A stretch of 64,000 nucleotides of DNA, from assembly GCA_900552455.1 (NCBI GenBank), contig URZX01000001.1:162918-226917 (forward strand), given 5' to 3'. This document shows positions 43,378 through 52,407 of this stretch, piece after piece. Every line of letters begins with the position of its first letter. The first letter of the stretch is position 1. The notes beneath the pieces were generated by a model. The model made no database searches, was not told the DNA's origin, and saw only the letters and a list, made by a program, of their open reading frames with translations. The translations under genes and the position numbers were made by a program. Origin of the DNA: an uncultured Peptococcaceae bacterium (GTDB lineage Bacteria > Bacillota > Peptococcia > Peptococcales > Peptococcaceae).

Positions 43378-43562
43378 AATATGTCGGGGTCGGTTATATT
43401 ATAGCGAAGGAAAAAGCGCTGTCTGGGTACAGCTATTTGGCAGAACGCAATAAATGACGACAAAAGCCACCGCATGAAGTGGTGCGCATCCTGTCAAAAT
43501 AGGACGGTGAAATAGTATAAGATTTTTTCAGGCAGCAGCTTTCGAGCTGCTGTCTGTTTTAT
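43378..43562 (+). ncRNA. Candidate structured RNA upstream of LysR gene
   Basis: TTCACA (43372-43377), 17-bp spacer and TATATT (43395-43400) are followed by about 155 non-coding bases with several stems (GCGCTGTC/GGCAGAACGC, CACC/GTGGTG, GTCC/GGAC) and an intrinsic terminator AGGCAGCAGCT/AGCTGCTGTCT with T4 (43530-43560). It could be a free-standing RNA. I do not recognise a known riboswitch or 6S/SRP consensus. Confidence 0.35.
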
Positions 43563-43679
43563 TTGTGCAATAGATCATTTCATCAGGAAATCAGAGGGTG
43601 TTCACATACAATTTACTATGTTATAATAGGAATATAGAAGAGGGTTTCATAGCATATCTCAGCCCGGAAGGTGATCACG

Positions 43680-44600
43680 ATGAAATTGAATCAATTGCGG
43701 TACCTTGTTGAGTTGGAAAAATACGAAACGATTTCTAAAACTGCAGAAAAGATGTTTATCAGCCAGCCATCGCTCAGCATTGCCATCAAGGATCTTGAAG
43801 CAGAGCTGGGATTTGAGGTGATACGAAGAACGGGGAAGGGAATTGTTTTCACTTCTCGCGGGGAACGGGTGCTGCAGCATTGTAAAACGATCATGAACGA
43901 GGTTGAGCAGATTCTCGCAATGAACGAGTACATTGATTGCAGTTCTGTTGGTCATCTCTCTGTGGGGTGCGTGCCTTACATTGTTAATTCGGTGGTTTTG
44001 GATACGTTAATGGAACTTAAGATGGCTTACCCAAGCTTACAGGTGAGTTTGAAAGAACTGAACAGCTACGATGCACTTGAATTGGTTTATCAACGAGAAC
44101 TGGATTTGAGTGTGATTATGATTTCAAACATCGAAGCAGACAGTTTTAAGACGGAACTGGAAAACAAACATCTGATCTTTACCAAGCTTTTTGACGACAG
44201 GATGTTTATATGGTGCGGGCGTGCGAATCCTCTGTACACAAGATCTGAGGTTTCTATGAAAGAAGCATTGCAATATTCGTTTGTTGTCTATCGAGATGTG
44301 TTGAATGCGTTTAATCGCAACAAACTGCTATCTTACAACGACAAGTTGGATTTTGTCTCGGTTGATGATAAGGATGGGGTGCGAAAGTATTTGACGAAAT
44401 CTCGCGCTGTAACGGTAATGCCTATGTGTACGGTCTGGGAGGATCATAGCTACTATGAAAAACAGTTCATCAAGCCGCTTGAGATCACTGATTTTGACTG
44501 GACGGTAAAGCTTGGTATTATCTATGCAGAGGACGAATTGCTTTCACTTGAAGCGAAACAGTTTATGCAAATGCTGGTTGGCAGGTTTCAAAACAAAATA
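43680..44600 (+). CDS. LysR-family transcriptional regulator
   Basis: A 307-aa regulator. ATG 43680 (MKLNQLRYLVELEKY) follows GGAAGGTGAT; the coding region ends with the stop at about 44603. The N-terminal winged helix is TISKTAEKMFISQPSLSIAI then KDLEAELGFEVIRR. The rest is a periplasmic-binding-like effector domain (VGHLSVGCVPYIVNS; RAVTVMPM). It lies immediately upstream of the dehydrogenase-MFS-TPP operon in the same orientation, so it probably activates that operon in response to its substrate. Confidence 0.9.
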
Positions 44601-44608
44601 TGAATCAG

Positions 44609-44645
44609 AAGCGCAACGACTGGAAAAGAGCGTTGCGCTTTTATT
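44609..44645 (+). terminator. Intrinsic terminator
   Basis: AAGCGCAACG and CGTTGCGCTT form a 10-bp stem with a T-rich tail after the LysR gene. Confidence 0.82.
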
Positions 44646-44695
44646 ATGCTTTGGTTCTATAGTCTGGATTAATACTGCGGTATTGGATATGGATA

Positions 44696-44725
44696 TTGGT
44701 TGAATGCAGTAAACGAGCGTATAAT
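44696..44725 (+). promoter_or_regulatory. Promoter of the catabolic operon
   Basis: TTGGTT (44696-44701), 18-bp spacer, TATAAT (44720-44725), about 50 bp before the dehydrogenase start. Confidence 0.5.
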
Positions 44726-44775
44726 TAAATTAAAGAAATAGTCGGTATTATCAGATAATACAGGAGGTGCGCATT

Positions 44776-45705
44776 ATGAAAATTGCAGTTATTGGTGCTG
44801 GGGTTATGGGCCCAGGTATTGCACAGGTCTTTTTAATGGGCGGCCATCAGGTGTATTTGAATGATATTTCACAGGACGCACTGGAAAAAGCCAGAATGAT
44901 GATCAGGGGAACGCTTGATCAGATGGCCGCAAAAGACGTGATCGATGAAAATGCTACACGTTGTTTGGATAATTTGATGCTTTCAGTAAATCTTGAAGAG
45001 GCTGTTAAAGATGCGGCAATCGTCATTGAAGCTGTACCTGAGCAGATTGAGATTAAGCAGGCGCTGTATCAGGAGCTGGATAAGTACTGTGCTGAAGATG
45101 CGGTAATTGCGAGTAATACATCTGCGCTGCCGCTTCCGGAGATTTTCCCTGATTTTCGCAGTGGCAAATTTTTTGTTGCACATTTCTTTAATCCGCCATC
45201 AATTCTGCCGCTCGTTGAACTCGTAAAAAACGACAAAGCTGAACCAGAAAAAGTCGAACTTTTAAAGGGTGCGCTTGAAGAATGTGGCAAAACGGTTGTT
45301 GTTGTCAATCAGTTTGTAAAAGGTTTTCTTATTAACCGTTTGCAGACGGCGCTTTCTCGCGAGGCGCTCTACCTTCTGGATCATGGCATTGTTTCAGCAG
45401 AAGACCTCGATAAGGCGGCAAGAGCGTCGATTGGCTTTAAGTCTGTCTGGCAGGGATTTTTTGATACGATGGATTATATCGGTCTGGATACTGTCTCTTT
45501 TGTCTACGATATTATTTATCCGGAATTGTGCAACGATGAGAAAACGCCGGAAGTGATTCACGACATGGTAAAACAAGGAAAACTTGGCACAAAATCCGGC
45601 GAAGGGTTTTATAAGTACACGGCGGAATCTTTGGCGCAAACCAATGAGAAACGCATCGATATGCTGTTGGAGCAGTTGAAACTTTGGAACAAATATGAGG
45701 CCTGA
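44776..45705 (+). CDS. 3-hydroxyacyl-CoA dehydrogenase family enzyme
   Basis: A 309-aa NAD-dependent dehydrogenase. ATG 44776 follows CAGGAGGTG. The Rossmann motif is VIGAGVMGPGIAQ (residues 5-17), with the acidic NAD ligand in YLNDIS. ASNTSALPLPEI and HFFNPPSILPLVEL carry the catalytic Ser/His region, and GFLINRLQTAL starts the C-terminal helical domain. The single-domain size fits 3-hydroxybutyryl-CoA dehydrogenase, L-carnitine dehydrogenase or lambda-crystallin-type enzymes. The operon partners (MFS carrier, TPP lyase) argue for catabolism of an imported acid rather than central butyrate synthesis. Confidence 0.82.
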   Translation: MKIAVIGAGVMGPGIAQVFLMGGHQVYLNDISQDALEKARMMIRGTLDQMAAKDVIDENATRCLDNLMLSVNLEEAVKDAAIVIEAVPEQIEIKQALYQELDKYCAEDAVIASNTSALPLPEIFPDFRSGKFFVAHFFNPPSILPLVELVKNDKAEPEKVELLKGALEECGKTVVVVNQFVKGFLINRLQTALSREALYLLDHGIVSAEDLDKAARASIGFKSVWQGFFDTMDYIGLDTVSFVYDIIYPELCNDEKTPEVIHDMVKQGKLGTKSGEGFYKYTAESLAQTNEKRIDMLLEQLKLWNKYEA

Positions 45706-45743
45706 GGGCATCACTTACAATAACGGGGGAGGAGGGAGAGAGC

Positions 45744-46994
45744 ATGGCTGCAAATGTTGATTCGAAAAATGGTAGTGGAACAAATTTTACGCAACGTCAG
45801 AAGAAACTGTTTACGGTCTTAATGATCGGGATATTTTTTGAAGGATTTGATGATGCGCTCATCAATATTGTGCTGCCATATATTACTGCTGATTTTGGTT
45901 TGAACAATCAACAGGCTGGTTTTTCTCTGTCGATCATTGGACTGGGAACAATGTTCGCGTTCTTTCTTGTGAGGCTGGCTGATAATCTTGGGCGACGGCC
46001 AATCTTTCTTGCATCGGTCATTGCTTACACTTTGTGCAGTGCGATCACAGCTTTCTCACCTGCAATGACGTTTCTCGTTTTCTTTCAGTTTCTGGCACGT
46101 ATCTTTTTGATCGCGTGCTGGTCCCTTGGATATGTGATCGTATCTGAAGAATTCGAGGTGGAACAACGCGGCAAAGCGTCGTCGATTCTGCAGGTGGTGG
46201 CAACGTCCGGGGCGCTTGTGCTTTCGCTTTTGCTGCCGGTGCTTACGCTTCTGGGGTTGAACTGGCGTGCGATGTATTTGATCGGAGCCCTGCCATTGAT
46301 TCCGGTGATTGTCTTCCATAAAAATCTTCCGGAAACCAAGAAGTTCCTTGAAATGAAACGTGCGCGTTTGGAGCAAACGCAGCGAGAGAAAAACGATTTC
46401 TTTGAAGTTTGGAAACCGCAATATCGAAAGTATTTGATTGTCATGGCAATTGTGTGGTTTTTTCTCTATTTTGGCGTGAAAGGTGCGCTGAACTTTTTCT
46501 CACAGCATGTTGTAAACGACCTGTCCTTCACGCCGCTGATGGTGAGCATTGCTCTCGTTACGCAAACGCTTGTTGGCATGGTGATTATTGCCCTCAATGG
46601 TCGCATGCTCGATAAGATAGGACGCAAGAAGGGCGCCATCATCATCATCGTCACGGGTTCCTGTGCGGCAGCTGCGCTGTTTCTTGTGAAAAGCTTTGCG
46701 TTGGTGCTTTTGATTGGTTGTTTTGCAACAGGATTTACGAATTCGTTTCTTATTGTCGGCTCAACGATTACAAATGAGCTCTTTCCGACGGAGGTTCGCG
46801 CCAACGCGATGGCCTGGACGAACAATATTCTTGGACGTATTGGACAAGTGCTGGTGCCAACTTTCATCGGATCGCTGAGCGTGGTATTGGGTCTCGCTCA
46901 TGCAGTTGCCTTTGCGGTCTTGCTTCCGCTCATAGCTGCATTGTTGATCGCTGTATTTATTCCTGAAACGAAAGACTTAACAGAAGGAGAATGA
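45744..46994 (+). CDS. MFS carrier, organic-acid type
   Basis: A 416-aa transporter with 12 predicted helices. ATG 45744 follows GGGGGAGGAGGGAG. The first helix EGFDDALINIVLPYITADF and loop RLADNLGRRPIFL resemble the aromatic/organic acid:H+ symporter branch of the MFS. Its position between two catabolic enzymes suggests it imports their substrate. The stop overlaps a downstream ATG (ATGA), so it is tightly coupled to the TPP enzyme gene. Confidence 0.85.
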   Translation: MAANVDSKNGSGTNFTQRQKKLFTVLMIGIFFEGFDDALINIVLPYITADFGLNNQQAGFSLSIIGLGTMFAFFLVRLADNLGRRPIFLASVIAYTLCSAITAFSPAMTFLVFFQFLARIFLIACWSLGYVIVSEEFEVEQRGKASSILQVVATSGALVLSLLLPVLTLLGLNWRAMYLIGALPLIPVIVFHKNLPETKKFLEMKRARLEQTQREKNDFFEVWKPQYRKYLIVMAIVWFFLYFGVKGALNFFSQHVVNDLSFTPLMVSIALVTQTLVGMVIIALNGRMLDKIGRKKGAIIIIVTGSCAAAALFLVKSFALVLLIGCFATGFTNSFLIVGSTITNELFPTEVRANAMAWTNNILGRIGQVLVPTFIGSLSVVLGLAHAVAFAVLLPLIAALLIAVFIPETKDLTEGE

Positions 46995-47008
46995 AGGGAG
47001 TTGAGTTT

Positions 47009-48664
47009 ATGTCTAACATCAAAAAAACAGGGGCGCTGGTTGCGCATGTATTGAAGAACGAAGGCGTAAAATATATCTTCGGCATTCCTGGCGGACATAT
47101 CTATCCAACGATCGAAGAAGCTGAGAAGCTTGGCATGCGGTTTATTTCAACGCGCCACGAAATGTCCGCTGCTTTTGCCGCCGAAGGCTGGGCGCTTACG
47201 ACAGGAACGCTCGGTGTATGCACAGGAACGGCTGGACCAGGGGTTACGAATCTGTTAACTGGGATGGCCAATGCCTATATGGGAAAATATCCCGTATTCT
47301 ATCTCGGTGGACGCGCTCGGGTAACAGAGTTTGATAGAAATGAACTGCAGGACTTTGATCAGCTGTCCCTTGTGCGATCAATGAGCAAGTATGCGAAAAC
47401 TGTTTACGAACCCGATCGTGTGCCTGAGTATGTTGCCCAGGCCATTGCTGAGGCTGTAAACGGAACGCCGGGTCCGGCTTATATCGAAGTGCCACGTGAT
47501 CTCAATGACAGCACGGTTGATATGGACGCAATAAAAATGCCGGCGCATTCCTGTAAACAGGGAAGAATGCCAGCTGCGGATGAGGATATCAAGCGTGCCG
47601 CACAATTGATCCAACAAGCTGAACGACCGCTTATCATTGCTGGCAGTGGCCTTTGGTGGTCACAGGCACAGGCAGAACTGCAAGCATTTGTAGAGAAAAC
47701 AGACATTCCGTTCTGCACGCGCAACGCAGCACGTGGCGCGATCAGCGATAAGCACACAAACTATGTCAGTATTGGATGCAACGATCCGATCACCATCAAT
47801 GTTGCCCAGCACAGCGACCTCGTTATCATTATCGGCACACGCGCCAGCTATACACTGAGCAGATCCGTTATTCGCCCGGAAACAAAGATGATTCGTATAG
47901 ACATTGATCCGGCAGAGTTAAATAATCAGTGGCAGCCGGACGTAGGGATCGTCGGCGATGCGAAAATGGTGCTTGCACAGTTGACAGATGCAGCGCCGGA
48001 AATGGAGCATGCCATGTGGAAGCAGCTCGTGCAGCAGATTAAGATGCAGGCTGCACAGGGTATGTCTCAGCTTTGCCCGGATCCATTGGCCAGCCCGATC
48101 AATCCGATTGCGTTTTTTGAGCAGTTGCGTCAGGAGATTGACGAAAATACCATCGTCGTGTTTGATGGTGGCGATGTTGCAACCTGGGCAGCGATGCTCC
48201 TGCCGGCCTACGGTCCAGGTCAGCTTTTGGGGATTGCCAACAATGCATTCGGACCGCTTGGCGTTGGTATGGGTTATGCCATGGCTGCAAAATTGGCGCA
48301 TCCGGAAAAAGAGGTCATTCTGCTGACGGGTGACGGCGCCATGGGTTATAATATCATGGAATTTGATACCTGTATGCGTTACGGAATCAAGCTCACAGCC
48401 ATCGTCTTCAATGATTCGATGTGGGGCATGATCAAACGTTCTGAATCCAGGAAAGCGCCCGAAACAAAAGATTTCCCAGGGCTTGATCTTCGCGAAGAAA
48501 CGCATTATGAACGCGTTGTAGAAGGACTGGGCGGTCATGGCGCATACGTCACAGACATCCGAGCTTTAAGAGCTGCCATTCAGGAAGCAAAAGCTTCTGA
48601 TAAACCAGCTTGCATCAATGTTGTGGTAGATCCGAAGATCGGTCCGCCGGCAGCAGGCTGTTAA
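47009..48664 (+). CDS. Thiamine-diphosphate enzyme, acetolactate synthase/decarboxylase superfamily
   Basis: A 551-aa three-domain enzyme. I favour ATG 47009 after AAGGGAG; ATG 46991 is also in frame and overlaps the MFS stop. The Pyr domain carries the activating Glu in STRHEMSAAFAAEGWAL (near 45) and GTAGPGVTNLLTGMANAY. The central domain spans about 190-330. The PP domain has the Mg-TPP motif GDGAMGYNIMEFDTCMRYGI then FNDSMWGM (near 430-465). The family includes acetolactate synthase, benzoylformate and oxalyl-CoA decarboxylases and 2-hydroxyacyl-CoA lyases. No regulatory subunit gene follows, so biosynthetic acetolactate synthase is unlikely. Confidence 0.85.
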   Translation: MSNIKKTGALVAHVLKNEGVKYIFGIPGGHIYPTIEEAEKLGMRFISTRHEMSAAFAAEGWALTTGTLGVCTGTAGPGVTNLLTGMANAYMGKYPVFYLGGRARVTEFDRNELQDFDQLSLVRSMSKYAKTVYEPDRVPEYVAQAIAEAVNGTPGPAYIEVPRDLNDSTVDMDAIKMPAHSCKQGRMPAADEDIKRAAQLIQQAERPLIIAGSGLWWSQAQAELQAFVEKTDIPFCTRNAARGAISDKHTNYVSIGCNDPITINVAQHSDLVIIIGTRASYTLSRSVIRPETKMIRIDIDPAELNNQWQPDVGIVGDAKMVLAQLTDAAPEMEHAMWKQLVQQIKMQAAQGMSQLCPDPLASPINPIAFFEQLRQEIDENTIVVFDGGDVATWAAMLLPAYGPGQLLGIANNAFGPLGVGMGYAMAAKLAHPEKEVILLTGDGAMGYNIMEFDTCMRYGIKLTAIVFNDSMWGMIKRSESRKAPETKDFPGLDLREETHYERVVEGLGGHGAYVTDIRALRAAIQEAKASDKPACINVVVDPKIGPPAAGC

Positions 48665-48699
48665 GCAAACAAACTGCCCCAGCAGGGCGAAAGAGATAA

Positions 48700-48746
48700 G
48701 CGCCCCATAGCGTAGATACTCGAAAAAACGAGGCTGCACTACGGGA
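48700..48746 (+). repeat. Dispersed palindromic repeat, copy 2
   Basis: GCGCCCCATAGCGTAG...ATACTCGA...CGAGGCTGCACTACGGG, a diverged relative of the repeats at 42780 and 63952, placed 36 bp after the TPP gene. Confidence 0.7.
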
Positions 48747-48786
48747 GAGTATCACATATTTTAAAGAGAAATATATCTACAGAGTG

Positions 48787-48815
48787 AAAGCCACCCATCG
48801 CGGGTGGCTTTTTGT
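48787..48815 (+). terminator. Intrinsic terminator
   Basis: AAAGCCACCC and GGGTGGCTTT pair around ATCGC, with T5; between the TPP operon and the convergent repressor gene. Confidence 0.8.
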
Positions 48816-48819
48816 GTGC

Positions 48820-49692
48820 TCAGAGAACTTTTTTCTGGGTGATGATATGGGTGACGTGGCCGAGGATGCGGAGGTCCTTTTTGTCGACGATCTGTGGGGG
48901 CTCGCCGCCATCGCTGTAGAGGAGGAGGTTTGGCGCGGCGTGCTGGATGCGGCGCAACAGGGGCGCTGCTGGGGCGCTCTTTTCGCCAGGAAGGAGGACG
49001 GCTGCGAGGGCCTTGTCTTCGACGTCGGGCTGGATGCGGACGAAGTAGAGGGTTTCTGTGTCGGCGGTTTTTTCGCGCAGGGCGAAGACGTGCTCGGCGT
49101 CGCGCTGGAGCTCGGGGATGGTGAGGGGGATGCGCGCCAGAATGTGCGCGTCGTCAAAAAGGGGGGCGTCGGGAGCGAGCTTTCCGAGCACGGGCACGGT
49201 CGGCGTGGCGGCGGGTTTTTCTTCAAAATGGACGATCTTGTCAAAATCCATGTTGTCCTTGTCGATCTTGTCGAAATCGAGGAGCGGGGTGACGGCGTAG
49301 AGCTGCAGGAGTTTGGTGTGGCTCTCGGCGAAGATGGGCAGGCCGCTTTCGGCTTTTTTCAGATCCTCTGGCGAGATATGCACGGCGTGGGCGGCCTGGG
49401 CGATGGTGTAGCCGGCGTCCTGGCGCTTTGTGCGGAGCACGGCGCCGCCTTCTGCGGGGGTGACGAGGTCGGTGCCGGCGAAATAATCCAGCGAGCGCTG
49501 GAAAAATGCGGCGATGCGGCGAAGATTGTCGAAGGATGGATGCCCGAGGCCGTTTTCCCACTTGGAGATCATGCCCTTGTTGATGGTGGTGTGTCCGTCG
49601 CTGAGCGCCTCGGCGAGGGCTGCCTGCGAAAGTCCGGCGACGGTGCGGGCGGTTTTCAGGCGTTCGGCGAAAATGTTGTTGGTCTCTGTCAT
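48820..49692 (-). CDS. XRE-family repressor with degenerate S24-like tail
   Basis: A 290-aa regulator. ATG 49692 follows AAAGGAGGCG. The XRE helix-turn-helix is in LKTARTVAGLSQAALAEALS...INKGMISKWENGLGHPSFDN. A second helical segment lies near 85-130. The C-terminal part begins VPVLGKLAPDAPLFDD, like LexA/CI S24 domains, but I see no clear Ser/Lys dyad, so self-cleavage is doubtful. It is divergent from the VapE-type primase gene across a region with repeated GAAACCCG motifs, the usual switch layout of phages and satellites. Confidence 0.82.
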   Translation of the reverse strand: MTETNNIFAERLKTARTVAGLSQAALAEALSDGHTTINKGMISKWENGLGHPSFDNLRRIAAFFQRSLDYFAGTDLVTPAEGGAVLRTKRQDAGYTIAQAAHAVHISPEDLKKAESGLPIFAESHTKLLQLYAVTPLLDFDKIDKDNMDFDKIVHFEEKPAATPTVPVLGKLAPDAPLFDDAHILARIPLTIPELQRDAEHVFALREKTADTETLYFVRIQPDVEDKALAAVLLPGEKSAPAAPLLRRIQHAAPNLLLYSDGGEPPQIVDKKDLRILGHVTHIITQKKVL

Positions 49693-49717
49693 GTGAGACG
49701 CCTCCTTTCATGGGTTT

Positions 49718-49746
49718 AGTATAACATGGCGGTTTCGAAATTACAA
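49718..49746 (-). promoter_or_regulatory. Repressor promoter
   Basis: On the minus strand TTGTAA (49741-49746), 17-bp spacer, TATACT (49718-49723). Confidence 0.7.
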
Positions 49747-49777
49747 CCCGTACGCTTTAAAAATTGGTGAAAGGTGC

Positions 49778-49830
49778 TTGACATTGAAACCCGGGCGGTG
49801 GTAGAATGGTGATATGAAAATTGAAACCCG
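49778..49830 (+). promoter_or_regulatory. Primase promoter with repeated operator
   Basis: TTGACA (49778-49783), 18-bp spacer, TAGAAT (49802-49807). ATTGAAACCCG occurs within the spacer (about 49783-49793) and again at about 49820-49830; the complementary GGTTTCGAAAT lies at the repressor promoter. These are candidate repressor sites. Confidence 0.6.
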
Positions 49831-49894
49831 CGCGCAAAAGTGGGTTCTGTATTTTGATAACGCATTTGAACGGACCAAAGAAAGGACGATTCCC

Positions 49895-49945
49895 ATGACG
49901 AACCACGATTCTGTTGCACCGGATTTTCTCACGAAAAAGGAGTGA
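49895..49945 (+). CDS. Possible 16-aa leader ORF
   Basis: MTNHDSVAPDFLTKKE and TGA, with AAAGGACG upstream and stop 5 bp before the primase ATG. DFLTKKE resembles the start of excisionase-type HTH domains (F-LTKKEVA), so it may be a decapitated xis or a coupling leader. Confidence 0.35.
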   Translation: MTNHDSVAPDFLTKKE

Positions 49946-49950
49946 CGCCT

Positions 49951-52350
49951 ATGACCGATCATTTGAACGAAACCTACACGCTGTCTGTCGGCGGAAGTGT
50001 GCGCGCGAGGGTTTGGAAGCGCGAGGAGTGGACGCTGGCGAAATTCATCGACAAGCTGGCGAATCCGCGCCGCACGGCGGAGACGACGGCGGAATACGCT
50101 GCGATGGACAAATCCGAGCGCAGCGCCCGCAAGGACGTTGGCGGCTATGTGGGGGGAACGCTCAAGGGCACGCGCCGCGCGAAGGGCGAGGTGGAAAGCC
50201 GCTCGCTGATCACGCTGGATCTGGACGAGGTGACTGTCTCGCTCGAGGAGGCGCTGGCGCAGATCGAGCGCGCGCTGCCGTATTTTTACATTGTTCACCC
50301 GACCCACAGCCACACGCCGAATGCGCCGCGATTGCGCATCATCCTGCCGCTGGCGCGGCCTGTTTCGCCGGAGGAATACACGGCGATCGCGCGGGGGCTT
50401 GAGGAGGATATTGGCCTTGAGTGGTTTGATCCGTCGACGGACCAGCCGGAGCGCTTGATGTTCTGGCCGTCGGCGCCGCGGGATATGGATTACAACGCGG
50501 CTTTTGTGGTCCACGAGGGGCCGCTTGTGGTGGGTGCGGAGGTGCTGGCGCGCTACGACGATTGGCGCGATGCGCGCCAGTGGCCGAACGCGGCGCACCA
50601 GCCGGCGCTGCCAAGAGCCGACGAGGGGGACGCAACGCCGCTCCAGGACCCACGGGAAAAGCCGGGGCTGGTGGGCGCTTTCTGCCGCGCCTACAGTGTG
50701 CCAGAGGCGATCGCGGCCTTTCTGCCGGAGGTCTACACGCCGGGAGATGCGCCGGATCGCTATACCTATGCTGCAGGATCTGCGGCGAATGGCCTGGTGA
50801 TCTACGACGACGGCCTGGCCTGCTACGACAACCATTCGACTTCGCCTGCAAGCGGCAAACGCCTGAATGCCTTCGACCTGGTGCGCCTGCATAAATTCGG
50901 CGCGCTGGATGCGGGGAGTCGCACGAAAAATCCGACGAAGCTTCCGAGCTACGCGGCGATGCTCGCCCTTGTGAAGGACGATGCGCGCGTGAAGCAGGCG
51001 CTGTTCGGCGAGGAAGAGGAATGGAAGGGTCTGCTGGAATACGATGGACGCGGACACGTGGCGAAGACGATCAACAATATCTTCCTCATTCTGACGCACG
51101 ATCCGGCGTTTGCGGGGAAGCTGTATAACGACGTTTTCGCCGGACGCGAGATCGTGAGCGGGCGCTTGCCATGGTCTGATGAAAGCGATCCCGCTGCGCC
51201 CCGCGACTGGACGGATGCGGATACGGCGGGGCTTATCCTCTATATGGAGGCGCAGTACGACGGGCTGAAGAACAAAGGCGACACGGAGATTGCGCTGACA
51301 AACGCCTTTATGAACAACAAGCGCCATCCTGTGCGCGATCATTTGGAGGATTTGCCGAAGTGGGACGGCGTGGAGCGTGTGCCGACGCTCCTGGTGGATT
51401 ATCTCGGGGCAGAGGATGAGCCCTATACCCGCGCTGTCACGATCAAGCATCTGGTCGCTGCGGTGACGCGTGTGATGCAGCCGGGCGTTAAATACGACAC
51501 GATCCTCATTCTCAGCGGTCCGCAGGGGATCGGCAAATCGAGCCTTATCCGCCTGCTCTGTCCTGAGGAGGGCTGGTTCAACGACAGCCTCTACGAGCTC
51601 AAGGACAAGGACACCTTCATGTCGCTGCAGGGAAGCTGGATGGTGGAAATTCCTGAGCTGGCTGGCTTCAACAAGGCGATGATCGAAAGCGTCAAGGCCT
51701 TCCTCTCGAAAAACAGTGACAAATATCGCCCGCCCTACGGCAAACGCAGCGTGGTCGTGGAGCGTCAATGTGTGTTCTGGGGAACGACGAACAACCGCTT
51801 CTTCCTCGGGGATATCACCGGCGAACGCCGCAACTGGCCGGTTGCCTGCGGGGTGCAGCCCCAGACAAAGGACGTTCACAGCGATCTCCCCCGCGAGCGC
51901 GAGCAGATCTGGGCGGAGGTGATGGCGTATTACCACGCGGAGGTGTCGCTGGTGCTCTCGCCGGAGCTGGAGCGCATCGCAAACGAAAAGCGCGCGGATT
52001 TCAGCGAGGAGGACCCGCTTCTGGACACGGTGAGGGCCTTTCTCGAAAAACCGCTGCCGTCGGATTGGGCCGAACGCGAGATCGAAGCGCGCCGCCGTTG
52101 GCTGCGACAGGTGGAGAGCTGTCCGAGCGGGCAGAAAACCTTCCAGCGTAAGCGCGTGACAGGGCTGGAATTCTGCGTGGAGGAGCTGGGTCGCCCGCTG
52201 ACAGAGGTGAGAAAGGCCGACGTTCGCGAGGTCAATAACATTCTCGCCAATCTCCCTGACTGGGAGCTTTCGCCAGAACGCCTGAGCCTCGACAAGGCCT
52301 ACGGCGGACGCCGCCCGAGCAAAACCTTTGTACGCAAAAGGATAGCCTGA
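49951..52350 (+). CDS. VapE-type primase/helicase of a phage satellite
   Basis: A 799-aa replication protein. ATG 49951 follows AAAAAGGAGTG. The N-terminal 1-290 looks like a primase-polymerase domain (LITLDLDEVT acidic motif near 85; HPTHSHTPNAPRLRIILPLA near 115). The C-terminal half is the VirE/VapE helicase: LSGPQGIGKSSLIRLL (Walker A near 535), WMVEIPELAGF (Walker B) and WGTTNNRFF. Such proteins start replication in phages and in phage-inducible islands. GC matches the host. It lies between the repressor and an iteron-like region, with no integrase, capsid or terminase gene nearby. Confidence 0.87.
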   Translation: MTDHLNETYTLSVGGSVRARVWKREEWTLAKFIDKLANPRRTAETTAEYAAMDKSERSARKDVGGYVGGTLKGTRRAKGEVESRSLITLDLDEVTVSLEEALAQIERALPYFYIVHPTHSHTPNAPRLRIILPLARPVSPEEYTAIARGLEEDIGLEWFDPSTDQPERLMFWPSAPRDMDYNAAFVVHEGPLVVGAEVLARYDDWRDARQWPNAAHQPALPRADEGDATPLQDPREKPGLVGAFCRAYSVPEAIAAFLPEVYTPGDAPDRYTYAAGSAANGLVIYDDGLACYDNHSTSPASGKRLNAFDLVRLHKFGALDAGSRTKNPTKLPSYAAMLALVKDDARVKQALFGEEEEWKGLLEYDGRGHVAKTINNIFLILTHDPAFAGKLYNDVFAGREIVSGRLPWSDESDPAAPRDWTDADTAGLILYMEAQYDGLKNKGDTEIALTNAFMNNKRHPVRDHLEDLPKWDGVERVPTLLVDYLGAEDEPYTRAVTIKHLVAAVTRVMQPGVKYDTILILSGPQGIGKSSLIRLLCPEEGWFNDSLYELKDKDTFMSLQGSWMVEIPELAGFNKAMIESVKAFLSKNSDKYRPPYGKRSVVVERQCVFWGTTNNRFFLGDITGERRNWPVACGVQPQTKDVHSDLPREREQIWAEVMAYYHAEVSLVLSPELERIANEKRADFSEEDPLLDTVRAFLEKPLPSDWAEREIEARRRWLRQVESCPSGQKTFQRKRVTGLEFCVEELGRPLTEVRKADVREVNNILANLPDWELSPERLSLDKAYGGRRPSKTFVRKRIA

Positions 52351-52360
52351 GTCTCGACAG

Positions 52361-52402
52361 AAATGGACAGCCACCTCTGGCGGTTCTGTCCATTTTGTTT
52401 TT
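52361..52402 (+). terminator. Intrinsic terminator
   Basis: AAATGGACAG and CTGTCCATTT stem with T-rich tail after the primase gene. Confidence 0.82.
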
Positions 52403-52407
52403 CGTCA

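Noticed and set aside
46991..48664. Biosynthetic acetolactate synthase large subunit (ilvB)
   Set aside because: No small subunit or other ilv genes follow and the operon partners are a transporter and a hydroxyacyl-CoA dehydrogenase.
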